Of a DNA stretch of 64,000 nucleotides, positions 22,604 through 33,557 are shown piece after piece (the first letter of the stretch is position 1; each line of letters begins with the position of its first letter). The stretch lies in contig NC_056000.1 in NCBI RefSeq assembly GCF_018446385.1, forward strand, positions 30,272,011 to 30,336,010, in the 5' to 3' direction. Below the pieces are notes generated by a model. The model was not told where the DNA came from and made no database searches. It saw only the letters and a program-made list of their open reading frames with translations. Source of the DNA: Zingiber officinale (lineage: Eukaryota > Streptophyta > Magnoliopsida > Zingiberales > Zingiberaceae). Both the position numbers and the translations under genes were made by a program.

Positions 22604-24149
22604 GTGCTCTTTATGAGATATCAAGTACAACATAATATGTTTTCCTTTGGGTCGACACATTATTTGTTAGCGATACTTTCTGATATAACTCAAATTTTAA
22701 TTGGTCACACAATGTGTCTTCTTTTAGGCCGACCCATTGTACGTATAATATGACACTTTATATGAGTTATAAAATGGTTTATAGCTTACAACAACTTTAA
22801 TCTATCATGCAATATGTCTTCCTTTGGGCCAACATATTTTGTACATGATCTGAACAGAATAAATTCTGTTCTATAGTTGTAGACTACCTTGAGTATATAT
22901 CTGGCATAAAAGTAACATTCCTTTGGGTCGATTACTCTTAACATAGATATACGTCTACCAAAACAAAATGCACTAAACCTACCTAAGGTGTCTTTCTTTG
23001 GGCCGACATATTAGTTCAACTTAGTAGCACGTTGGGTAGATAGACTCAATAAAATTTTAAGAACTTTAACCAAACAGATTACTTAATCAACCTTGATAAC
23101 TCCAAATTAGATTTATCAATCGATTGATATCATATGAGATCAGTTTTATCCAATCGATTATCATAGTTAATTTGAAAATCTACTATATATGACTAATGAC
23201 CATATATAGAATCCTTCCTTAAGAAGCTAAACTTCCTTTAAATTCTATAATTAAAAGGTATTATTTAATACTATTAATTCCTTAATTATTCATGTAAAAA
23301 ATAAAATAAAATATTTAATACATAAGTTTTTTTAGGCATGAAACACTAAATATGTTTATTGTTTTTTCTTTCTTTTACGTTTTTCATTCATTTCAATTTC
23401 ACCAAAATAGATCCTTCCCTTATTTGTTTTAATCTCAATTGATTAAAAATAATTCTAATTGATTAATAATTAACGTAGTCACGAATTTAAAATTATTTAT
23501 CGATTAAATTTTTTTATTATTTCTATTCAAAATTTAAGACTCGACAATCGATTACTCAACTAAAATAATTGATTGAATCATCACGATTTTACTTAAAATT
23601 AGATTAAACAGTGATAATTTTCGTCATTCCAGAATCACGAAAAATTCGAAAAACAAGTTTATCCTAGTTTTCTCTTATATAATTTTTGACGATCAAAAAA
23701 TTTATATTAATTAGGAAAAACTTGATATAGCATACAAACAATAAATCGATGAAAAATTAAACTTTATTACCAATAAAAACGATGAAACCAAACAATTTGA
23801 CTCTGATACCAATTGATAGTTCTTGTAAAATCTAAGTCATATGAATTCTATAAACCGTATAAGAATTCATATATAGAAAGTACAAAAACATATGAGCATG
23901 AATCTTCGTTTTCATCGAAAACATGACATAAGAAAATAAATACATAAACATAGTAACAAATAATTTGATTGAAAAGTCATGTCTTTGTCCTTTAGTATCA
24001 TCTATAAGATCCTGAGGAAGAAGAAGCGGAAGCAAACAGAGAGTATCTTCCAAGGGACTTAGGGGATAATGGCGCTGAAAAGTTTCTTGTCAATGGAGAA
24101 CAAGAAACTAAGTCAAAATGATACCCTAAATTCTTGGAAACCTCCCCTT
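22604..24149 (-). mobile_element. Leader and LTR piece of the older copia element
   Basis: Continues the interrupted copia leader. Several loose copies of a phrase like TCTTTGGGTCGACATATT occur at 22640-23030. A primer site follows at 23801-23811 and LTR sequence from 23814. No coding region is expected or seen. Confidence 0.65.
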
Positions 24150-24154
24150 ATATA

Positions 24155-26546
24155 TGTTGGTTGCTACTCGGAAAGCCTAGAGGTTCCACTGTACAAAAAT
24201 TTTGTACAAAGATCTGAACCTTTTCCTAGCTACCATGTGTTCTTTTAAATTAAATTTTGGATCGCCTGTGGAACTTAACACGTTTGATCCAAAACTTAAT
24301 CTATTTGTTCTTTTAGGTTTTGACTTGGATCTCCTGCGGAACTTAACACGTTCGACGCAAATCACCTTAAGTTATTAATTCCATTAAATATTAATTTCCA
24401 TAATTGGTTCCCAGTACTGACGTGGCGAGGCACATGGCCTTCTTGGATATGGGAGCAACCACCACCGACTAGACAAAACCTTTTATAGAAATATAATATT
24501 TAATTTCCTAAAATAACTTTAGGTTAACCGAAAAAAACAATCAAATCACAAGGAAAAATAAAACAAAAGAACACAACTTCGAAAAACATATTCGAAATAC
24601 TAGAACGTAAGCCTCTTGTATTTAGTATTATTTCCATAAATAACTAGTATGATGCGGAAAAGGAAAAACTACTAGTTATACCTTCTAGAAAGACCTCTTG
24701 ATCTTCTACCGTATTCCTCTTCTAACCTCGGACGTTGTGTGGGCAACGATCTTCCGAGATGAGAAAACCACCAACCACCTTCTTCTCCTCCAAGCTAGGT
24801 TCGGCCACAATAAGGAAGCTTCACCAAGGAAGAAAATCAAAACACCAACCAAGCTCCAAGAGATGCTAGCTTTCTCTCCTTTTTCTTCTTCTTCTCCAAG
24901 TAGTATCCGGCCACCACAAGAGCTCCAAGGGGGAGAAAGAGGTTCGGCCACCACAAGAGGAAGAGAGGGAGAGGATGATGATGATGGCCGGCCACACCAA
25001 GGAACAAAAGAGAGAGAGAAATAATAGAGGTTGTTCACCATGAAGGCACCCCTACCCCTTCTTTTATATTCCTTGGCTTTGTCAAATAAGGAAATTTATT
25101 TATAATAAAATTTTCTTAACTATCCTTGACAACAATTAATTAAGAAAAAATTAAATAAATTTTCCTAATTAATTGTATGTGGCCGGCCACCTCATGTAGA
25201 GCAAATAAGATAATTTTAATCAACAATTAAAACTTCCTTTTTTGTCTTTGGAAATTTTTAAAAAAAATAAAATTTCCTTTTAAAATCCCTTCATGGTTGA
25301 TAAAAAGAAATTTCTATAATTTTAATTTTCAACATGTGAATAATTTTTCAGAGAGAAAAAATAAAATATCTTTCCAATCTACAAATAAGGAAAGAGATCT
25401 AATCTCTTTCTTTTAATCTTTTTGTAGATCTTTTTAAAGAGAGATATTTTAATTTTAATTCTCTGTAATAAATTATATCTTCCACATAATAAAAATTAAA
25501 ATTAAAATTCTTTTTAATTTAATGGGGGTCGGCCACCTAAGCTTGGGTTCAAGTTAGGGCCGGCCCTAGCTTGAACCACAAGCTAGCTTGGCCGGCCCCT
25601 TTCTCATAGGTAGGTGGGTATAGGTGGGTATAGTACTCTATAAATAAGAGGCTACGATAGGGACCGAGAGAAGGAATTGGTTTTGGTCTCCCGATAAAAT
25701 TAAGCATCCCGTGTTCGCCCCGAACACACAACTTAATTTTATCAATAATAATTCATTCCACTAGAGAACTATTATTGAATTACCGCACCAATCCCAAATT
25801 ACATTTTTGGGCTCCTTCTTATTATGAGTGTGTTAGTCTCCCTGTGTTTAAGATATCGAATGTCCACTAATTGAGTTACTGACAACTCATTTAATTAATA
25901 TCTTAGTCCAAGAGTAGTACCACTCAACCTTATCATCATGTCGGACTAAGTCCACCTGCAGGGTTTAACATGACAATCCTTATGAGCTCCTCTTGAGGAC
26001 ATTATTAACCTAGTATCTCTAGGACACAGTTTCCTTCTATAATCAACAACACACACTATAAGTGATACCATTCCCCAACTTATCAGGCTTATTGATTCAT
26101 CGAACTAAATCTCACCCATTGATAAATTAAAGAAATAAATATCAAATATATGTGCTTGTTATTATATTAGGATTAAGAGCAGACACTTCCATAATAACCG
26201 AGGTCTTTGTTTCTTTATAAAGTCAGTATAAAAGAAACGACCTCAAATGGTCCTACTCAATACACTCTAAGTGTACTAGTGTAATTATATAGTCAAGGTA
26301 AACTAATTCCTAATTACACTACGACCTTCCAATGGTTTGTTCCTTTCCATTTTGGTCGTGAACTACTATTTATAATTGATAAGGTACTGATAACATCATC
26401 TTCTATATGTGACACCACATACTATGTTATCTACAATATAAATTAATTGAACAACTACAAACAAATGTAGATAAATTGACCAAATGTGATTCTTTATTTA
26501 ACATAAATGTTTACAAAAGTTTAGGCTTTCAGTATACACTCCAACA
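24155..26546 (-). mobile_element. Solo LTR of the copia family also found at 41287-50939
   Basis: The + strand runs from TGTTGGTTGCTACTCGG to CTCCAACA and is flanked by the perfect 5-bp duplication ATATA (24150-24154 and 26547-26551). It aligns over its whole length with the LTRs at 41287-43840 and 48356-50939. No internal region is present, so it is the product of LTR-LTR recombination. It sits in the LTR of the older copia element. Confidence 0.92.
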
Positions 26547-26764
26547 ATATAAGTAATCAATCTATTATCATCTCATAAATGATAACGGATCGAACTAAAG
26601 GATTTTACATATTCAACCCACATCTAATTATCTGAAACCATTTTGAAAGGTTCAGATCATATTCACATATACAACTTATAAATAAATCCACCTAATAAAG
26701 ATAATTATATTCAACAGACCTCGTCAAAATTATTTATATTTTCAAACTTCAAATAAAATTCGAA

Positions 26765-27320
26765 TAGATTTTATGCTCCTGAATCGTATACAGAGATTTG
26801 AAACCGGAAAATGTACCTGTTCATGACGATGGGCACATAATGCTATCTGATTTTGATCTCTCTTTGAGATGTATTGTTTCCCCTACTCTGATAAAATCAT
26901 CACTTGACTCAAATCTTTCCAAACATATAATGGTGCATTTTTGTCCAATCAGCATGCATTGAGCCTACTTCAGCTGCTTTATACCAAGACTCTTTCCCCA
27001 CAAGAACAAGAAAATAACAAGAAAATCTTGGGCAGAGACACCGGAGCAGCAGGTTGTCACACTGCCGGAATTTGTGGTCGAGCCAACTAATGATTGATGT
27101 CCTTTGTTGACACTCATGAGTATTTAGCCCCTGAAATCATCAAAGGCGAAAGCCAGGTAAATGGAAGTGTTGTGGACTAGTTGGTGTTTGGTATCTTCTT
27201 CGAGGACGGGACAATCTAGTGACTAGCAGATGATGAGCTCCCAACATTATAAGGGACATCATTTAAGGGCTCAAACAACAGAGCAAGATTGTTCAATGTG
27301 GTAGGCTCAAGCAAAGCCCC
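26765..27320 (+). pseudogene. AGC-type (D6PK/AGCVIII) protein kinase pseudogene
   Basis: Catalytic-loop and activation-segment motifs are read in shifting frames. RFYA and [10 protein letters not shown] occur near 26768-26815, then [14 protein letters not shown] (26830-26871), [12 protein letters not shown], a PRLFP plus basic run near 26990, a TPEQQVVTLPEFVVEPTN linker (27040-27093), SFVDTHEYLAPEIIKGES (27101-27154), a VVD*LVFGIF remnant and FKGSNNRARLFNVVG (27262-27306). This order, with the long insert between DFD and APE, is typical of plant AGCVIII kinases such as D6PK, which phosphorylate PIN auxin carriers. The pseudogene has a stop where one tryptophan of the DWW motif is expected (TAG, about 27178), several frameshifts, and lacks the N-lobe and C-terminus. 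It is a dead fragment of host origin. Confidence 0.82.
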
Positions 27321-27388
27321 ATAGAATAATCATTTTTTTTCTGGCAAGTGTGGGCAACTGCCACACTGGGCCTACATTAGCTCTGCCC

Positions 27389-27525
27389 CTGTCCGCACGT
27401 CCTCGTCCGCCTTCATGATCTTCTTGATCCGTGCCAGCGACAGCTGCTGGTTCTGGAACCCTGCCGCCGTCTCCATCCCCTGCCTCGGTAGTTCCAGAAC
27501 ACCTGCCGCAGCCTGGCTCGGCTGC
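27389..27525 (-). pseudogene. NF-YC: NF-YC transcription factor fragment
   Basis: The minus strand encodes GFQNQQLSLARIKKIMKADE DVR, the start of the histone-fold of plant NF-YC (family form KNHQLPLARIKKIMKADEDV). It is preceded in another frame by VFWNYR, which recalls the LFW-Q block upstream of that domain. The rest of the histone fold is missing and a frame change lies between the two blocks. It is a truncated copy, not a gene. It overlaps an open frame on the opposite strand that I do not recognise. Confidence 0.62.
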
Positions 27526-27780
27526 ATTATATGCTTCCCTCTGCCTTAAATTTTATGCTAGATCTGCAATTAAAGCCGCAACGTTTTGCAGCAAAATGGT
27601 GGACAAAACAGATCGCCCTCTGCTTCCAAAAAAATATGCTCGAGAAGAATGCACTGTAAGTAGTGTGGCAATGGCACTGGATGAATTAATGGAGTATTTA
27701 TGAGATAAATGAGCGGAGCTTAAAAGTCAAATGAGGCGGAGAAAGGATACAGAAAGGGCCTTGTCCACCATTTGCAGCTT
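27526..27780 (+). other. Unidentified coding-like stretch
   Basis: The + strand stays open for about 60 codons, with a natural-looking composition (AIKAATFCSKMVDKTDRPLL and further), then a stop at about 27701. Recognisable codon pattern continues past it (ELKSQMRRRKDTERAL). This could be a decayed exon of a host gene. I do not recognise the family. Confidence 0.3.
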
Positions 27781-28432
27781 GTGTGTGACTTGAGTCTATA
27801 AACAAGAACACAAACAACAAATGTTATAAAGGATACCACCCCAAATTGATGTCATTATGACGGATCGATCAAACAAGAATTGACAAATAAATGCATAGCA
27901 TATACACAAACAGAAGGTAGGAAACAAGTACATTTTTATAGACACAGCTCATAATCTTGAGATGAACATCATATCAACCAATTATGGTGAAGAAAATACC
28001 CATGATGCAGAGTTTGACCTAGTTTTTCAAGTGCATTTGGAAAAGTATCGACAATACTGATTCATATTGCTTGAAAAGCAAGGGACAACGATATACAACT
28101 TGAGAGTTAAAGAGCTGGACCATAACAAATCTAATTGGCTCATTCCCCTTCACATTGCTTAGAGCACAACAAATGAGACAGTACCAATAAAAGGACTAGA
28201 GCTCATGAAAAATATAGAGCTTCTTCAACTAATACATGCACCAAATGTAGCTTCCACACCTTCACATAGACTTTACAGACACCAAAAGAAAAGGTGCCAT
28301 ATAGGTGAGGAAGCACAAGTGCCTAACCTGAGTGTTTGTTGGAAAAAGAAAGAAAAAGACAACCAGCTGACAGAGAGCCAAACAAAGCCTAATGACTGAT
28401 GATATGATAATCCTTCATAATGGCATCTGAGT
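27781..28432. other. Intergenic, nothing recognised
   Basis: Likely 3' flank of the minus-strand NYN-LOTUS gene. No repeat or motif was identified. Confidence 0.5.
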
Positions 28433-30031
28433 TCATCTGCTTGCAAAGCTCAATACGAGAAACAACTTATTGCTTGCCTGATCCATAACCAATGCCACAA
28501 CATCTTTTATCTTCTCCATCAGTTCTTCCAGACTATCCACTCCAAAGTTTCTCAGGTTGATGTCTTTCTTGTATCGCTGCTTGTATAAAGCTTGAAATGA
28601 ACTAAGGGGAACAGGGCAAGAGTAACAAATGAGAAGCTCTTGTACTTCTTGTCTAATACATTGAAGTTGATCCCCAAACTCACCAGAACCTAAGAGAGGA
28701 TCATCATTCTTCTCATCATCCGAGAACCCATCAGATGAGTATCCTGAATGAGCAGAGGCAATTATCTCCGTGTTTTCCTCCAGAACTTGCTTTCCCTTAT
28801 CAATCTTCACGGTTGTTGGTCTACCAGGAAAACTCGTATCACTGTTGCGTAGGCACACCAGCTTCTTATGTCCCTTTCCAACCACAAATAATGTATCATC
28901 GCCCATTTTCTTAATGAGGGGCACCAACTTGCATACTCCATACTCTGCCATATAAAGTGGCCGGCCAAAGAACTTTAGATACTCTGAAGGAACACGAGGA
29001 AGAGGCATACTCCCGCCAGACATCTCAAGCAGCTTGACTATTTGACCTTTCAGACCCTGAAGGTCTCCTGGCTGAACCCACCATGCTTGTTCAGTTACAT
29101 TGTTATCTACTCCTGCACCTTTATTTAGGCATGATGGGAATCCTTGAGATTTTGATGAAAAATAAGGCCCTGTGAAGTTGCTGCTGCTGTATTCATTGAA
29201 TGAATATGAAGTTTTACCAACTCCTCCAGATGTATAGGCAGAGTTGTGGCAAAGGTCACGGCCAATGTTTGATTCAGTGACATATTCATGTTGAGAAATT
29301 CCTTTGTAGACAATGGCCTCCTCATCATTCTGAATATTTTGTGTCACTTCTATGCCACAACTACTAAGACATGGAGCGAGATCAGAAACACCAGCCATAA
29401 AAGAGTTCGCAGGAACAAAACCTTCACCTCGTGCTATGCTAGGCCAGTTCCAAACAAATTGCCCAGCATTGATGAGAGCTGACGAAACACCAACTCCAGA
29501 AGGAATTACAAGGATTACAGTGTAACCACGCTGACCAAGTATATGCAAAGCTGGAGAAAAATCTACATCCCCAGAGATTAGCATGATCGAAGATGGCGGC
29601 CGATTGTCAAGTGCAAAAAGAAACATGTCAACTAAGATAGCTTTGTCAGCAGCATCTTTTCGCCCACTTGGAACATCTACTAGTTTAACCCCAGTTCTTT
29701 GGCAACCTTCTCTTAGCCTTCGAGGGAAGGCATTGAAATCCCCATAAGCAGAAAACATTGTGACAGCTCCTCTAATGACAGGGTGCAGCCGTAATGCCAT
29801 TCGAATGTTCCCAGCAACATCTTCAGGGCAAACATCATTAGGGACTGGACAGTTCTCAATATCCCAAAGGATTGACACAGGTTCATGCAAGGACCCTGTT
29901 TGCAGATTATGTGTGTTAGCTGGGTCTAGTTCTGAATTTATGTAAACCACATTGTTTGGATTTGAGATATCTGGTGCCATAATTTTCGGAGAAGAGGAGC
30001 GATTGGCCATTGTTTTATCTTCATAAGCCAT
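28433..30031 (-). CDS. NYN-LOTUS domain protein (MARF1/limkain-like), 532 aa
   Basis: Single coding exon starting at an ATG (30029-30031). Residues 52-197 form an NYN (PIN-like) nuclease domain: VSILWDIENCPVP, a KDAADKAILVDM helix and LISGDVDFSPAL, with the acidic residues D57, D126/D129 and D155/D157 expected of the metal site. Two LOTUS (OST-HTH) domains follow: about 323-397 (LKGQIVKLLEMSGG to KLVCLRN) and about 457-530 (CIRQEVQELL to LFLVLSFA). The linkers are Ser-rich. NYN-LOTUS proteins are RNA-binding proteins or RNases; animal MARF1 is the best known member, and plant members are largely uncharacterised, so the RNase role is inferred. The region just upstream of the ATG has a good acceptor (ATCTAG, 30041-30042), suggesting a 5'UTR intron. 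It looks intact. Confidence 0.9.
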   Translation of the reverse strand: MAYEDKTMANRSSSPKIMAPDISNPNNVVYINSELDPANTHNLQTGSLHEPVSILWDIENCPVPNDVCPEDVAGNIRMALRLHPVIRGAVTMFSAYGDFNAFPRRLREGCQRTGVKLVDVPSGRKDAADKAILVDMFLFALDNRPPSSIMLISGDVDFSPALHILGQRGYTVILVIPSGVGVSSALINAGQFVWNWPSIARGEGFVPANSFMAGVSDLAPCLSSCGIEVTQNIQNDEEAIVYKGISQHEYVTESNIGRDLCHNSAYTSGGVGKTSYSFNEYSSSNFTGPYFSSKSQGFPSCLNKGAGVDNNVTEQAWWVQPGDLQGLKGQIVKLLEMSGGSMPLPRVPSEYLKFFGRPLYMAEYGVCKLVPLIKKMGDDTLFVVGKGHKKLVCLRNSDTSFPGRPTTVKIDKGKQVLEENTEIIASAHSGYSSDGFSDDEKNDDPLLGSGEFGDQLQCIRQEVQELLICYSCPVPLSSFQALYKQRYKKDINLRNFGVDSLEELMEKIKDVVALVMDQASNKLFLVLSFASR

Positions 30032-30040
30032 TTAAGCTTC

Positions 30041-31870
30041 CTAGATATGGATATTAATAGAAAATGAGATGGACAAAGAACTAAAAGCAGGGAACAATTG
30101 TCAAAGAATCTATAAAGTGCACTAGTGCATAGTATGAAGTCTAGATAGCAGTACATTAGTCAAGAAATACTTGCAACAATCTGTATGATATACTCATCAT
30201 AGCAGCAATGTCACACTTAAACATTAAAAGATAATACGTTAAAAAACAGGAAAGAAGGGAAGCCTTGGGTAAAGTTGTTGTTTTGTGACCTAAAGCTCAC
30301 GGGTTCGAATTCTGAAAATAGCCGTAAGGTTGTGTACAATGGATCCTTCTCCGGGACCTTGCATGGTGGGAGCTTCGTGCACTAGGTTGCCTTTTTTTAA
30401 TGTTAAAAAAAGGAAAATATAAGCTCCTTAGATAATTAGAATATTGGAACAAATTAGTCAAAAAAACCAGTGTTGTGTCAGAGTGGGGATGTTCTATAAA
30501 GTGACAAACTCAGTTGTCTATTGGTATTTTTGATGCATTTCCAATATAAAATAGAACCTTTTTTACAATGAACATAGTGTAGAACAAATGTAAATACTTA
30601 TCACACAACTTAAACAACATTAAATTATGCCAGCATCCCTATGATGCTGTGGACAGTGAATTGCCTATAGACAGATTAAACCATATTAGCTGAATCACAA
30701 GTCATATTAACAAATCAACAATCATAATAGAAAATCACAGTATTGCCAAACTAACCCGTATAAACATTGGAATCAACAACTAAAGGGAATAAGAAAATTA
30801 TGACTAATTAAACTAAATTAAGTATTTTGTTTTTGAGAAAATACCATGGTGTATAAGAGTCAGTAATGCAAACAATATAAGGTTTTTAGCAGAGCAACTA
30901 AGGGATGTACACTTTCAATAAGAATCAGATTCTGAACTAAACAGAAACATATATTAATAAAAAAAATGTAACAAAATAAAAGTGTTTTTAGCAGAAAGCC
31001 ACAGGAATGCTTCTTTTATCTCTAGCCGATTTCACTTATAGGAACATTGCAATCAACGTAATGTGAGTAAAACAAAAAAGGATCAATAACTATACTGCTG
31101 CGGCTGCAATTAATGGTAAATACTGCTGTTTCTGTGTTAATAAAGAAAAATAATAATAAGAAGTATGATCTGTGAATAGGTTAGAGTCTTAAGATATATA
31201 TAACATTCTCTTATCTGGTAGCAGGTTGCATAATTAATATAGTCATTCTTCCCAACCACTCCACTGTAATCATTTTTTTTAGTCTTAAGAACTTTCTCCT
31301 ATGTTCCATCCATACCATGACCAGAATAGAATAGCTCTTTGAGCTTAAGTTCCATTTAGCAAAATATAACCTAGAGATACAAATATTTCCAATCATCAAC
31401 TCAAAGTACTGTAGCGTATCAGTACCCTTGCACTGCTAATAAAAGAAAAAGCTCTACAATGCTGACCTTCTAAAGACAACCTAGTTCGATTGATACAATA
31501 GCACAAGAATCCAGATTTCACACCCAAAACAACGTGCGAAAGCGATTTAGTAGTGACCAAGGTATCATCTTTAGCATCTGACAGCATCTCATTTCCTCCG
31601 CAAAAAAGAAACCCTAATCAAACAGCCAACCAACCAAAGACACGGCGAGCACTCGGGAAATCAAAACTTCCAGCAGCAACAATCGCATCCTTTGAACAAT
31701 CATACATGATTCATCGCACGAGAAAATCAAAGTCCGACAAAGATCACAACTTTGGGCACAAGAGCTACTTCTTCCTATCGAAGGGAATGGGGTTCCAAAG
31801 CACCTGATCGTGCCAAAAGAGATCTAAGAAGAAACCCCCTTCTACTCCAGATTACAGATAAGAAGTTTAC
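30041..31870 (-). other. Probable 5'UTR intron of the NYN-LOTUS gene
   Basis: AT-rich, without coding content. It contains the Au-like SINE at 30254-30401. Long leader introns often raise expression in plants (established knowledge, not shown here). Confidence 0.45.
30254..30401 (+). mobile_element. Au-like tRNA-derived SINE
   Basis: Carries a Pol III B box (GGTTCGAATTC), followed by TGTGTACAATGGATCC, CCGGGACCTTGCATGGTGGG and AGCTTCGTGCACTAGGTTGC, then a T run, as in plant Au SINEs. Flanking copies of GTTAAAAAACAGGAAA (about 30238-30253) and GTTAAAAAAAGGAAA (about 30402-30416) look like a target-site duplication. A box A is less clear. Confidence 0.85.
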
Positions 31871-32150
31871 CTGGATCAATTGCCCATAAAACGACCGTCG
31901 GGGCTGTCGCAGCAAAAGGAGAGCTGACTTCGAGACTTCGGAGAAAAGCAGGCGAAACGAACACAAGAACTCCATCCCTATCCTCTCCCCCTCTCTCTCT
32001 TTGTTCTCTCTCCAGCGGATAGCTTTCATCAAAAATAATAATAATAAAAATAAAATAATAATAATAAAAAAAATAAAAATAATAGCGGATAGCACGTGAG
32101 TCCCCTGCCGATAGAGACTCTCGTGTGGAGAAGTGATCGCAACCATTCCT
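31871..32150 (-). other. Probable 5'UTR exon of the NYN-LOTUS gene
   Basis: A strong donor (ATCCAG then GTAAAC) lies at 31870/31871 on the minus strand. Pairing it with the acceptor at 30041-30042 gives an intron of about 1.83 kb just before the ATG. The exon holds CT-rich and AAT-rich runs typical of plant 5' leaders. The transcription start is not determined. Confidence 0.45.
31985..32095. repeat. CT-rich run and AAT microsatellite
   Basis: CTCTCTCTCT-rich tract near 31985-32012, then an (AAT)n-like tract near 32036-32082, both in the presumed leader of the NYN-LOTUS gene. Confidence 0.7.
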
Positions 32151-33557
32151 CATCTAATCATAAATTGGAAGGGATTTGCTTGAATTGATCACAAGCCGTT
32201 AGTTTGATGAGCCAGATGAATAGTAAGATTAGTTTATTTTAATTTATATAAACTATTTTTTCTCAAATAATCTATATATTTCCATTGATAAAAATTTATA
32301 AATCATAATTTTTATCACATCATATAATAAAAGTTTACAAATATTTTTCATGAGACAAAACAACTTAAATGTATATCATATTCAGTATTGTTCTTTCTTT
32401 ATAGTATTATCCTTTTCCATGACTAAAGAGAAAATAATAACATTTTTTTATTCTAGTGATCTCTTTTGTTAACAAATTCTTGAGTTTAAATGGAAATTTT
32501 ATTCATTTATTTTATTTTATTTTATTTTATTGGTGGAGTTTTTATGTAGGGCAATTTTTTAAAATATTTCTAATGTTTAATTTTCTGAAGTGTCCACTAA
32601 GATTTTATTAGTATTCAAATGCTCTTTTAAATTTTTATTTTGCTACTAAAATGTCTCTGTCCATATAAATTACCACTTATAGTATTCATTGGTTAAAGAA
32701 GAATGGCATTTTGATAAAATAAAAATAAAGGTATTTTGATATTAATAAAATCTTAAAAGATATTCTAAAAAAATCTAACCTCAGGATCATTTTAAAAATT
32801 ATCCTCTTGAATACCTAAAATATTTTTTAATAAAAAAAACAGAGCAAATTAATTTTTTATCGAATGAATAAAAAATCATATAAAAATTGCATCCATTAAA
32901 ATTCTGAAAATAATGACGAGTGCATACAAATATTAGCAATTAGTTATGACCTCCATTGTCCATTGTTGCATGTACTTGACCTAAGAGTCTTGTGGTTTGA
33001 TTCCGCGATCTTATATGGTAAGTATATCATCATTTATCATCTCGGATGACTTGTGGAGTTGAGTGTCGTGTTTTACCTCGCTCGTGATGACCTGATATCA
33101 AGTGCAGCGGGAACGTTGGAAGCGAGCGATTTTGACTTTTACCAAATGTACTTGACCTCATGACCTCCACTCATTGTTCCGCTCGTCTGAATCACTCTCA
33201 CCCCGAACCCTTGTTAGTGAAGAAGCATAAGGGTATCGCTGCTAGAAGTGAAAAGAGTGGGCACCTGGAAGCAGGTTACCAGAGGACCATGGAGGAGAAG
33301 GAACAGGACCATAGGCCTCTATTACACATCCAATCCATGAAGACCTGGCTTCAGTTTTATTCAGCAGACATAGAACAATGAAAATGAACCATTTTCTGAT
33401 GCAGCATTTGCTTTAAATTAGCAAAAAAAACCCAGAACATAATTCACCTAAGGTTTAACCAAGCTAAAACAATTATGTAGATCTTGCAGCTTTTGCAATT
33501 CCAAACATGATTTCCAACTGAAAGAATCATGAAAGGCAACATGATTCGGTACCAACC
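32151..33557. other. Intergenic, AT-rich
   Basis: No gene recognised. Near 32990 a phrase GTGGTTTGATTCCGCGATC resembles a degenerate tRNA-type B box and may be a SINE trace, but no second landmark was found. The left part should hold the promoter of the NYN-LOTUS gene. Confidence 0.4.

Larger units (their letters stand above)
3506..26716 (-). mobile_element. Older Ty1-copia element, split by three later insertions
   Basis: Minus-strand copia fossil present as pieces 3506-5779, 22604-24149 and 26552-about 26716. Parts recognised: integrase C-terminal half and core (3506-4300), GAG-pre-integrase region (about 4307-4660, with WHRRLGH), a CCHC zinc knuckle (about 4862-4925), gag (about 5143-5600), leader (5600-5779 and 22604-23800), primer site (23801-23811, complement of TGGTATCAGAG) and a 5' LTR starting at 23814. 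The CACTA element sits in the leader, a solo LTR sits in the LTR, and the SIRE-like element interrupts the integrase. It is broken in many places and is the oldest layer here. The LTR's right boundary near 26716 (TTCAACA) is uncertain. Confidence 0.75.

Noticed and set aside
31775-32153. Overlapping frames of 103 and 123 codons on the minus strand
   Set aside because: They contain runs of Phe/Tyr/Ile from an AAT microsatellite and fit better as a 5'UTR.
32985-33040. B-box-like GGTTTGATTCC as a second SINE
   Set aside because: No A box, no 3' signature and no flanking duplication were found.
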